This document shows, piece after piece, positions 34,215 through 41,863 of a DNA stretch of 64,000 nt (the stretch's first letter is position 1; the number at the start of each line of letters is the position of its first letter). The DNA comes from Lachnospiraceae bacterium (lineage in GTDB: Bacteria > Bacillota > Clostridia > Lachnospirales > Lachnospiraceae), in the NCBI GenBank assembly GCA_910575775.1, contig CAJTEY010000004.1, positions 62,001-126,000 of the forward strand, given 5' to 3'. Both the position numbers and the translations under genes were made by a program. Below the pieces are notes generated by a model, which worked only from the letters and a program-made list of their open reading frames with translations, had not been told where the DNA came from and ran no database searches.

Positions 34215-34990
34215 ATCATCCCCTCCACAAAAGATACAATCATACGTTTCATCTGCGTGAGTACGTTATCTGACAGAGTCGGCAGCATCCGCACAGACAA
34301 AAAGAGGATTCCCAGACCTACAAGCACCTTAAGCTGCATGCCGACGGCAAACATATTAAGCTGCGGGGACACCTTGGCAAGTACGCCAAGCACACAGTTT
34401 AAAAAAATCATGGCGCAGAAGATCGGCAGTATGATGCGAAATCCGATGACAATATAATCACCAAGAAACATAATAATGGACTGCAGCAGCGCCTCCTGCT
34501 TAAAAATCGCACCATTTATCGGAATTAAGGTAAAGGTCTCTGCCAGCGCCCTTAACAGATACTGGTATAAACCTGAAATAATCATAAAAAGCGTAAACAT
34601 ATACTGGTAAAACACACCGGTAAAGGTTGCCTGCTCTTTGGTAGTCGGATCAATCAGCGAAACCATCGACAAACCGATTTCCATATCAGCGATACTTCCC
34701 GCAAAGGATGTCACCGTGGCGCATATCTGCGCACCCCAGCCGATGAGAAAACCTGTCAGTGCCTCCTTCATCACAATGACGGCATAACCGAGCAGTGTAT
34801 GATAAACAACCTCATTATGATCCACCGCCACATAGAGCAGATAGGCGAAAAAAATGCTGAAACCGATCTTCACTCTCTGCGGTACATTCGACATGCTGAA
34901 AAACGGAGCAACATACACAAAGCAGCTGACCCGCACCAGAATCAACAGAAAATATTCCAAATCCGCATAAGTAAAGCTGATATCCAACAT
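34211..34990 (-). CDS. fliR: flagellar export gate protein FliR
   Basis: A 259-residue integral membrane protein with about six hydrophobic segments. Typical FliR segments are YFLLILVRVSCFVYVAPFFS, GAQICATVTSFAG and DYIVIGFRIILPIFCAMIFL. It forms the core export gate with FliP and FliQ. It ends with a four-base overlap with flhB. Confidence 0.94.
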   Translation of the reverse strand: MLDISFTYADLEYFLLILVRVSCFVYVAPFFSMSNVPQRVKIGFSIFFAYLLYVAVDHNEVVYHTLLGYAVIVMKEALTGFLIGWGAQICATVTSFAGSIADMEIGLSMVSLIDPTTKEQATFTGVFYQYMFTLFMIISGLYQYLLRALAETFTLIPINGAIFKQEALLQSIIMFLGDYIVIGFRIILPIFCAMIFLNCVLGVLAKVSPQLNMFAVGMQLKVLVGLGILFLSVRMLPTLSDNVLTQMKRMIVSFVEGMI

Positions 34991-35020
34991 AATGTCACTT
35001 TCCTATAGCGCAAACGATCT

Positions 35021-35290
35021 TTATCCAAGATAAAGGTTAAAGTCTGTCCACAGCCCCGTCATAAATTCTACCATATTATTCATAACCCAGTGCCCCATAA
35101 GCATCAGCGACAGAAAGATAGCCAGCACCTTCGGCACGAAGGTAAGAGTCTGCTCCTGAATCGAAGTGACCGTCTGAAAGATACTCACAAGCAGACCCAC
35201 GCACAGGGACACCAGCAGCATCGGCGCACTGCATTTGATAATTGTATAAATTGCCTGTGCGGCAATCTCGGTGACGTCATTGACTGTCAT
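35021..35290 (-). CDS. fliQ: flagellar export gate protein FliQ
   Basis: An 89-residue protein with two membrane spans. The signatures LLVSLCVGLLVSIFQTVTSI, EQTLTFVPK and the short polar N-terminus (MTVNDVTEIA) are standard for FliQ. It lies between fliP and fliR as usual. Confidence 0.95.
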   Translation of the reverse strand: MTVNDVTEIAAQAIYTIIKCSAPMLLVSLCVGLLVSIFQTVTSIQEQTLTFVPKVLAIFLSLMLMGHWVMNNMVEFMTGLWTDFNLYLG

Positions 35291-35378
35291 CTACCCACAC
35301 TCCATTCCTCGAATCACTGTCCGCACACACACTGTACTGCCTGCCGTATGTGTACATGCTCTACTCCCGAACGACTGC

Positions 35379-36284
35379 TCAGTAATAGAATGTCTCCACA
35401 ACGCCTTTGATCACCAGATACCAGCCGTCCGCCAGCACGAAAAGAAGTATCTTAAACGGCATGGAAATTGTCGTCGGCGGCAGCATCATCATACCCATAC
35501 TCATCAGCGTGGAAGCCACCACCATGTCGATCACAATAAATGGAATATATATGAGGAAACCGATAATAAACGCCTGCCGCAGCTCATTGATAATAAACGC
35601 GGGCACCAGCACACTGATCGGTATGTCGTCCAGTTCACCGTTCCACTCGGTACGGCTTAAATCCATAAAGAAATTTACATCGCTCTTCTGGGTCTGCCTG
35701 TACATGAACTGTCTGATCGGTGCCGCCGCAGCTGTGAGAGCCTCCTCCTGCGTCATCTCTCCCGCTTCGAAAGGCACGATCGCATCCGTGTAAATCGCCG
35801 TCATTGTTGGCTGCATCACATAAAAGGTAAGAAACAGAGCTATGCCGATCAGCACCGTATTTGGCGGAGCTGTCTGCGTATTCAATGCCTGCCTCGTAAA
35901 ATGCAGTACAATAATAATCCTCGTAAATGAGGTTAACATAATAATCAATGACGGTGCAATAGCAATCAAGGTAAGAATGAGCAGAATACGCAGAGCGCCA
36001 TTCACACTTCCATTACCATTGTTGTACGTAACCGTCACCGTATTGGCGATATTCAGTTCAGCCAGATCTTCGGCGCTCTCCGAGGCACCGGGCGGATCCA
36101 CATTGGTTCTCTCACTCTCCGTACCTGTGAGATTGGAGTCCCGGTATGGGGTATCAGTCACCGTATCCGGTCTGTTGTCCTCCACCGCATAGGCAGTCTG
36201 CCCCCAACTAAGATACAATATGCCTGCCACTATCAGCAGGCATATTAATTTTGCCAAATAACATCCGGAAAAATTTTTCTTCAT
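35379..36284 (-). CDS. fliP: flagellar export gate protein FliP
   Basis: A 301-residue FliP with a cleavable signal peptide (about residues 1-32, ending TAYAVE). A ~55-residue variable region rich in Ser, Thr and Asp follows. The FliP signatures are SLIIMLTSFTRIIIVLHF, APPNTVLIGIALFLTFYVMQP and SDVNFFMDLSR. The variable stretch before the first membrane span is longer than in short FliP forms. The start overlaps the fliO stop by four bases. Confidence 0.95.
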   Translation of the reverse strand: MKKNFSGCYLAKLICLLIVAGILYLSWGQTAYAVEDNRPDTVTDTPYRDSNLTGTESERTNVDPPGASESAEDLAELNIANTVTVTYNNGNGSVNGALRILLILTLIAIAPSLIIMLTSFTRIIIVLHFTRQALNTQTAPPNTVLIGIALFLTFYVMQPTMTAIYTDAIVPFEAGEMTQEEALTAAAAPIRQFMYRQTQKSDVNFFMDLSRTEWNGELDDIPISVLVPAFIINELRQAFIIGFLIYIPFIVIDMVVASTLMSMGMMMLPPTTISMPFKILLFVLADGWYLVIKGVVETFYY

Positions 36285-36670
36285 TCGTCTCGCCCGTCTT
36301 CTTTTTCCAGGATTCTTTCTTTTTGTATTTTTGCCAGCACATCCCTAAAAGTGGACGCGCCGTCGGAAGACCCTTCTGGAAAACTCATGTCTTCCGCAGG
36401 AATCTCTGATAACATTGTAACAGTATCTTTGCACACTGCAACTGCCAAATATTTCCGTCCAATCCTGACAATCTGGACATACTTATTACTGGACAGCCGG
36501 AGCGATTCGATCAGCTCCATGTTCGCACCTGCAGACTTTCCCTTCTGGTAGCCCCCGATCCATCTTGTCACAAAAGCTGTAATCGCCAGCACGAACACAA
36601 ACAGTATCAATACTGTCATAAACTGCACATAGGAGTCAGCCCTGTCTGATAATGCAGCAGCAAGAAGCAT
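36281..36670 (-). CDS. fliO: flagellar protein FliO/FliZ
   Basis: A 129-residue protein with one membrane span (about 16-36, VQFMTVLILFVFVLAITAF). A basic segment and a small beta domain follow with ANMELIESLRLSSNKYVQIVRIGRKYLAVAV, typical of FliO. FliO assists assembly of the FliP ring. It overlaps cheY by one base upstream and fliP by four bases downstream. Confidence 0.88.
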   Translation of the reverse strand: MLLAAALSDRADSYVQFMTVLILFVFVLAITAFVTRWIGGYQKGKSAGANMELIESLRLSSNKYVQIVRIGRKYLAVAVCKDTVTMLSEIPAEDMSFPEGSSDGASTFRDVLAKIQKERILEKEDGRDE

Positions 36671-37032
36671 TATCCTACAACCTTCTTCACAGCCTCTAAA
36701 ACACGGTCAGCCTGAAAAGGTTTTACGATGAAGTCTTTCGCGCCGGACTGAATAGACTCGATAACCATCGCCTGCTGGCCCATAGCGGAACACATAATAA
36801 CCATAGCACCAGGATCGCCCTCTTTGATCTTTTTGAGAGCCTGGATACCATCCATCTCAGGCATCGTGATGTCCATCAGCACGAGATCGGGCTTCAGCTC
36901 ATTGTACTTCTCAACCGCTTTTGCACCGTTCTCTGCCTCTCCTGCCACGTTATAGCCATTCTTTGTCAGGATATCTTTGATCATCATTCGCATAAACGCT
37001 GCATCATCACATACTAAAATATTTTTTGCCAT
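36670..37032 (-). CDS. cheY: chemotaxis response regulator CheY
   Basis: A 120-residue single-domain receiver. The acidic pair is DD 9-10, phosphoacceptor Asp54 lies in LVLMDITMPEMDG, a conserved Ser/Thr stretch is IMCSAMGQQ, and the Lys is in DFIVKPF (about 105). Phosphorylated by CheA, it binds FliM and FliY at the switch. AGGAGAAG precedes the ATG. Confidence 0.95.
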   Translation of the reverse strand: MAKNILVCDDAAFMRMMIKDILTKNGYNVAGEAENGAKAVEKYNELKPDLVLMDITMPEMDGIQALKKIKEGDPGAMVIMCSAMGQQAMVIESIQSGAKDFIVKPFQADRVLEAVKKVVG

Positions 37033-37052
37033 GTCTCTTCTCCTATCACATA

Positions 37053-38291
37053 TTATTTGATAATTTCGGTTACCCGAATACCAAAGCTTTCCTCAATTAC
37101 CACAACTTCACCTTTTGCTACAAACTTGCCGTTAACCAGAATATCAATCGGTTCACCCGCAATTTTATCCAGCTCAATAATTGTACCCGGTGCAAAATCC
37201 AGAATCTCCGAAATGGATTTAGAGGTTCTGCCCAGCTCAACGGTTACCTCTAACGGCACATCCTTGATCAGCTCTATGTTCTCCTGGCTCTGCAGCGGAT
37301 TAAAGTCGCTGGCAAAATTCTGGAACTGAACAGGCTGCACGTTCATATTAGGCTGCATCTGCATCTGAGGCATCATTTGCATCTGGGGCATCATCTGCAT
37401 CTGAGGCATTCCCATCTGAGGCATCATCTGCATCTGACTCATATCCATCTGAGGCATCCCCGCCTGCATCTGGCTCATATCCATCTGGGGTGCTGCCGCA
37501 GGCATCGGCTGGGGAGCCGGAGCTGCTGCCGGCGCCGGAGCAGGCGCTGCTGCCGGCGACGGAGCCGGTTCGCTGTCTCCACCCTGACTGGAAATAAAGG
37601 TGTCATAAATCTCCTTGGCAAACTCCACAGGATACAACTGCATAATCGTGGAATCCACCAGTTCATCAATCTGCATCCGAAAAGAAATCTTTACAAAAGT
37701 ACCTTCCAGAAACGGCGCAATCTCTCCGCCAGACTTAAATGCCGTTAAATCCACCAGACTTGCCTCCGGCGGGCTGATATCAATCATCTTGCCGAGCATG
37801 GTGGAAAGTGATGTGGCTGAGGAACCCATCATCTGGTTCATCGCCTCCGAAATTGCTGAAAGATGCAGCTCACCCAGCTCTCCGTCCGTATTACTGCCGT
37901 CACCACCCATCATCAGATCCGTGATGATCTTCACATCATGCTCTTTTAAGATCAGAATATTCGATCCATCCAATCCCTGTGTATACTTAATCAGAATAAA
38001 TACGCAGGGCTTCTCATAATCTTCCAGTACATTCTTCCAGGTTGCCATCTTAACCACAGGTGTCGTAATGTTGACCTTGCGGTTAACAATGGAGAACAGG
38101 GTGGTAGCAGATGCGCCCATGCTGATATTGGCAACCTCGCCGACAGCGTCTTTCTCAATGTCTGACAGAAGCGAATCATCCGCTTCATCACCATCAAAAC
38201 CTGCGGTATTCTCTCCCGCAGCATCACCGGCCGAATCATCCGTGCCATTCAAAAGCGCATTTATTTCATCCTGTGATAACATTCCGTCCAT
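37053..38291 (-). CDS. fliY: motor switch phosphatase FliY (CheC-like plus FliN domain)
   Basis: A 412-residue FliY. The N-terminus carries the CheY-P-binding peptide LSQDEINALL. The CheC-like middle (about 40-210) has two phosphatase motifs, VGEVANISMGASATTL and ISEAMNQMMGSSATSL. The C-terminal ~85 residues are a FliN/SpoA domain (VPLEVTVELGRTSKSISEILDF). Between them lies an unusual linker: a Pro/Ala stretch, then many repeats of the type MPQMQM and MDMSQMQ (about 255-320). Both CheY-P removal and C-ring assembly are expected. It starts four bases after fliM. Confidence 0.95.
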   Translation of the reverse strand: MDGMLSQDEINALLNGTDDSAGDAAGENTAGFDGDEADDSLLSDIEKDAVGEVANISMGASATTLFSIVNRKVNITTPVVKMATWKNVLEDYEKPCVFILIKYTQGLDGSNILILKEHDVKIITDLMMGGDGSNTDGELGELHLSAISEAMNQMMGSSATSLSTMLGKMIDISPPEASLVDLTAFKSGGEIAPFLEGTFVKISFRMQIDELVDSTIMQLYPVEFAKEIYDTFISSQGGDSEPAPSPAAAPAPAPAAAPAPQPMPAAAPQMDMSQMQAGMPQMDMSQMQMMPQMGMPQMQMMPQMQMMPQMQMQPNMNVQPVQFQNFASDFNPLQSQENIELIKDVPLEVTVELGRTSKSISEILDFAPGTIIELDKIAGEPIDILVNGKFVAKGEVVVIEESFGIRVTEIIK

Positions 38292-38295
38292 GCTT

Positions 38296-39279
38296 TTATT
38301 CTTCCCCCTCTCTGATCACCGAAGTAACCCGCACAGCATTCTTATCCCTGCTAGTACCCGGGAGCGCGGTAAATTTTCTAATATTGCCCACATACACCGT
38401 AAGATCCTGCTCTACCTCGGTATCTAATCGTATGATGTCGCCGATCTGCAAATTTACAAAATCGGTAACCGATATGCTCGTTTTTCCCAGCACCGCCTTG
38501 ACAGGAACATCCACTCTCTTGATAAGAGCCTCAATGTACTCCTCGAAATCCTCGTCACCCTGCTCCTGCAGATTCGCATACCAGTACTTCGTATTGAGCT
38601 TATCCATGACGCTCTCCAACGTAAAGAAGGGGAGACATACATTCATAAATCCTTCCACTTCACCTATCTTCATGTTCAAGGTGACAATGGCAATCATATC
38701 GCTCGGCGCGATAATCTGTGCAAACTGGGAATTGGTCTCAATCCTCTCCATCATGGGATTAATATCCACCACATTCTTCCATGGCTCCCGCATAAGCTGC
38801 ATACAGACTACCATCATTTTTTCGATGATTGTCATTTCAATTTCGGTGAACTCCCTGCTCTTTTCGAGCGGATCCCCGGCTCCGCCCAGCATTCTATCTA
38901 TCATGGCAAATCCAAGCTGGGACGCAAGCTCTATCAGAATCATTCCACCAAGCGGGTGAAAATTCACAACGCCTAAAATAACTGGGTTTGAAAGGGAGTT
39001 TGAAAACTCCGAAAAGATAACCGTCTCGGAGCTTGTCACCGATACCTGTATATTCTTCCGCAGGTATACCGGCATGCTTGTGGAAAGCAGCCGCCCGTAA
39101 TGCTCATATATAATTTCCAGTGTACGCAGATGCTCTTTCGAAAATTTAGTCGGCCGTTTAAAGTCGTAATCCTTAATCTGCTTATCATCCGCGCCGTTCA
39201 GTTCATCCGTGTCCAGCTCACCGCTGCTCAAAGCGGCCAGCAGATTGTCTATCTCGCTCTGTGATAGTACCTCACCCAC
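38296..39279 (-). CDS. fliM: flagellar motor switch protein FliM
   Basis: A 327-residue FliM. The N-terminal CheY-P-binding peptide LSQSEIDNLLAAL is near residues 5-17. The CheC-like middle contains LGVVNFHPLGGMILIE and MIDRMLGGAG, and the C-terminal SpoA domain has VLGKTSISVTDFVNLQIGDIIRL. It starts at a GTG with GGAGGTGA seven to eight bases upstream. It forms the switch ring with FliG and FliY. Confidence 0.95.
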   Translation of the reverse strand: MGEVLSQSEIDNLLAALSSGELDTDELNGADDKQIKDYDFKRPTKFSKEHLRTLEIIYEHYGRLLSTSMPVYLRKNIQVSVTSSETVIFSEFSNSLSNPVILGVVNFHPLGGMILIELASQLGFAMIDRMLGGAGDPLEKSREFTEIEMTIIEKMMVVCMQLMREPWKNVVDINPMMERIETNSQFAQIIAPSDMIAIVTLNMKIGEVEGFMNVCLPFFTLESVMDKLNTKYWYANLQEQGDEDFEEYIEALIKRVDVPVKAVLGKTSISVTDFVNLQIGDIIRLDTEVEQDLTVYVGNIRKFTALPGTSRDKNAVRVTSVIREGEE

Positions 39280-39317
39280 GAAAGTTCACCTCCTGTGGCA
39301 GTCATTTAGTCTAAGTA

Positions 39318-39845
39318 CTATCCAAACATGATGTCGCCGAAGGACACGTTATAGATAAACTTGGAATCAAACATGGTTTGTATTCTGTTGATAATTTCTT
39401 TCTTGATCGTTTCCTGATTATCCCGCGCTTCTTCCGTCGTGTACTGGGCGAAAACGCTGTTGATCTCATCTTTAATCAGGCCTTCCATCGTCGCCAGACT
39501 TTCTGCGGAGCCATACTCTTTATAGCCGTCAGCCTTTGTGTTAATGGAAAGGGTAATGGAAACGATACAATAGTGATCCTTATCTTCCCCCTCATTCTTT
39601 TTCAGCGGGATCGTCATAGGTTCCGCAAAAGAGTAAGTCTCTGTGTCCGCCATGGAAACAGCTTCCTCCGCCCCGGCGCCCTCTGTGCCGGAGGACAGCT
39701 CCAGATTCAGAGCCGTAGCAATGTTGTCAACCAGCGCGGCAGTCTTTTTGGACGCGCCCGTCACGCTGAACATCATTATGGCAGTCAATACAATATTTAC
39801 GATTAACAGCGCCAGAATAATAACGGAAATCAGATTCTTCTTCAT
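39318..39845 (-). CDS. fliL: flagellar basal body-associated protein FliL
   Basis: A 175-residue single-pass membrane protein. The N-terminal span is at about 4-28 (NLISVIILALLIVNIVLTAIM). The periplasm-side domain carries the FliL pattern near its end (IKKEIINRIQTMF) and an SLATMEGLIKDEI segment. It lies between motB and fliM, as expected for a stator-associated protein. Only the C-terminal half is clearly family-like. Confidence 0.85.
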   Translation of the reverse strand: MKKNLISVIILALLIVNIVLTAIMMFSVTGASKKTAALVDNIATALNLELSSGTEGAGAEEAVSMADTETYSFAEPMTIPLKKNEGEDKDHYCIVSITLSINTKADGYKEYGSAESLATMEGLIKDEINSVFAQYTTEEARDNQETIKKEIINRIQTMFDSKFIYNVSFGDIMFG

Positions 39846-39875
39846 AGCCTTCGTCTTCTCCTTCTACAACTTATC

Positions 39876-40694
39876 TTAATAAGAACTGAGAGAGTTATAT
39901 ATCTTGATCTCAACCCTTCTGTTCTTCGCCCTTCCCTCTGGCGTAGCATTGTCCGCTACCGGAAGATACTCTCCTCGGCCCGCATGCTTGATGTTCGCCG
40001 GATTCAGATTCGTAATTGAAAGAATATAGTCAAACACCGACAACGCGCGTCCGGAACTCAATTCATTGTTATTAGAATACTTAGCCCCCGACATGGGAAC
40101 ATTATCCGTATGTCCCTCAATCTCAATCGTACCTTCCGCATAGCGCTCCAGAATCAGTCCCACCTGATCCAGAACCGGTTTGGCCTCCTCCTTCAAATAC
40201 GTACTGCCCGAATCAAAAAGCAGGGAACCTTTCAAGGTAAGCTGGACAAACTGTGCGGTAAACTGCACCTCCACCTCATCCGCCATATCCCTCTCGTCAA
40301 CCGCCTCCTGGATCTTCTCAGCAAGCGTTTCAGACTCTTCCATCTGGGCTTCCTCAAGCTGCTCTTTTGCCGCAGCAGTGCTGTCAGCCACATCCTCAGA
40401 GACAATCTCTCCGTCATCCATCTTACCTGTACTGTTTATAAATTCATCCAGCTCATTGAGCTGGCTGACACCGTTACTGATCAGCATACCATCCCCGATC
40501 GCCTGCGCCCCTCCTTCAAAAACAGAAAACATCTGGTTAAAGGAAGCTACCACCTTTTCCTGCTTCACCTCATCAACCGTAGACATCGAAAAAAGTAACA
40601 CGAAGAAACATAGCAGCAGATTCATCAGGTCAGAGAACGTGGCCATCCACGCCGGGGAGCCTTTCGGAGCCTCTTCCTGCTTTTTTTTAGCCAT
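39876..40694 (-). CDS. motB: flagellar stator protein MotB
   Basis: A 272-residue MotB. The ATG at 40694 overlaps the motA stop by eight bases, with GGAGGTGA upstream. The single span (about 20-40) carries the essential Asp22 in FSDLMNLLLCFF. The C-terminal OmpA-like peptidoglycan-binding domain has IEGHTDNVPM, NELSSGRALSVFDYIL and the final GRAKNRRVEI. A ~100-residue linker is Glu-rich. The coupling ion cannot be decided from sequence alone. Confidence 0.95.
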   Translation of the reverse strand: MAKKKQEEAPKGSPAWMATFSDLMNLLLCFFVLLFSMSTVDEVKQEKVVASFNQMFSVFEGGAQAIGDGMLISNGVSQLNELDEFINSTGKMDDGEIVSEDVADSTAAAKEQLEEAQMEESETLAEKIQEAVDERDMADEVEVQFTAQFVQLTLKGSLLFDSGSTYLKEEAKPVLDQVGLILERYAEGTIEIEGHTDNVPMSGAKYSNNNELSSGRALSVFDYILSITNLNPANIKHAGRGEYLPVADNATPEGRAKNRRVEIKIYNSLSSY

Positions 40695-41484
40695 CCGCCT
40701 CACCTCCGCCTTCATCTCCGGCCATGCCTCTGTCCGCAGGCGCCAGGAAGGATTTCAGTTTCTCCTCGATGACACGTGGATTCTCGCCTGCCTGAATGGA
40801 GAGCAGGCCCTCAATCTCGATTTCCTTCACCATCATCTCTTCCGCGTTCTTGTTCTTCAATTTAGTGGAAACCGGCGCGCAAATCCAGTTCGCCAGCACA
40901 GAGCCATAGAAAGTCGTAACCAGTGCGACCGACATATTGGGTCCGATGGTTGCAAAATCCGACAAATCCCTAAGCATGTTAATCAGACCGATCAGGGTTC
41001 CGATCATACCCCATGCAGGACCCATGGCCGCGATATTCTCCCAAAAACCGATCTTATCCTTGTGTCTGCTTTCCACGCTTACCAGTTCCGTCTCCATAAT
41101 CGCGCGGACAAGCTCAGGATCGGTACCGTCAACGATCAGCAGGATGCCCTTTTTCAAAAAATCATCCTCGATGTCGCTGGCCGCTTCTTCCAGAGACAGA
41201 AGCCCTTCCTTACGCGCCACGTTGGAAAGCTCTATAATTTTCTGAATAATCCCGGGCACATTCATGCTGGATGTCTTAAAGATCAATCCCATGCTCTTAA
41301 GACCCGCCACGAAATCAGGTATCGTGTAACTCGCAAAAATACACATGAAGGAACCGCCGAAAGTAACCAGAATCGAAGGCACATCCACGAAGCCTAACAC
41401 CGTGGAAAAGTCCTTACCGAAAACCATACCGAATATCATCAATGCAAAGCATGCTACCAAGCCAATAACCGAAGCTATATCCAT
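40687..41484 (-). CDS. motA: flagellar stator protein MotA
   Basis: A 265-residue MotA with four membrane segments: two in the first ~50 residues and two around 145-205. The family pattern includes PSILVTFGGSFMCIF, the cytoplasmic charged loop, GMIGTLIGLINMLRDL and the PNMSVALVTTFYGSVLANWI motif. It forms the ion channel with MotB and pushes on FliG. It lies 21 bases downstream of flbD. Confidence 0.95.
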   Translation of the reverse strand: MDIASVIGLVACFALMIFGMVFGKDFSTVLGFVDVPSILVTFGGSFMCIFASYTIPDFVAGLKSMGLIFKTSSMNVPGIIQKIIELSNVARKEGLLSLEEAASDIEDDFLKKGILLIVDGTDPELVRAIMETELVSVESRHKDKIGFWENIAAMGPAWGMIGTLIGLINMLRDLSDFATIGPNMSVALVTTFYGSVLANWICAPVSTKLKNKNAEEMMVKEIEIEGLLSIQAGENPRVIEEKLKSFLAPADRGMAGDEGGGEADG

Positions 41485-41505
41485 ATGTACACACCCACTT
41501 TTACA

Positions 41506-41691
41506 CTAGTCTGCAAAAATATCCTTTCTATACGATTTTACTAAATTTTTCACTTCTTGTCTACTTTCTTTTACAATTAATTTGCGGCCGGTGGTAAAAG
41601 ACAACACCGTGTCAGGGGTTTCCTCCACCAGCTCCAGCAAATCCGGATTGATCAGTACTTTCACGCCGTTAATCTTCGTGACCTCAACCAT
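41506..41691 (-). CDS. flbD: flagellar FlbD family protein
   Basis: A 61-residue protein beginning MVEVTKINGVKVLINPDL at an ATG with GGGGG seven bases upstream; a longer in-frame start is rejected. The pattern of a beta N-half with ETPDTVLSFTTGRKLIVKES fits the small FlbD family encoded just before motA in many Firmicutes (not the Caulobacter regulator of that name). It heads the second part of the flagellar locus, downstream of a sigma-A promoter. Its molecular role is not established. Confidence 0.88.
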   Translation of the reverse strand: MVEVTKINGVKVLINPDLLELVEETPDTVLSFTTGRKLIVKESRQEVKNLVKSYRKDIFAD

Positions 41692-41734
41692 AAACAATCC
41701 CCCTCTGCTACATCTTATATTATACAACTCATTT

Positions 41735-41763
41735 ATTTTACCACACATCCTCAAAAACTGCAA
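41735..41763 (-). promoter_or_regulatory. sigma-A promoter ahead of flbD-motA
   Basis: On the minus strand TTGCAG (41758-41763) and TAAAAT (41735-41740) are exactly 17 bases apart. The predicted start is about 35 bases before the flbD start codon. It follows a terminator-like hairpin after flgE, so it can restart transcription for the downstream motility genes. Confidence 0.7.
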
Positions 41764-41805
41764 AAAGAAATTTTACCATTCCATGATCCGCACAGGTCTG
41801 CACAT

Positions 41806-41850
41806 AAAAAAGGGAACCTATGCGCGGTATCCCGCGCAGAAGCCCCCTTA
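41806..41850 (-). terminator. terminator-like hairpin after flgE
   Basis: On the minus strand a GC-rich hairpin (core GCGCGG, loop GATA, CCGCGC, flanked by GGG and CCC) is followed by TTTTTT. It lies between the flgE stop (41864) and the flbD promoter, so it divides the flagellar locus into two transcription units, at least partly. Confidence 0.75.
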
Positions 41851-41863
41851 TGCTTTTAAATAA

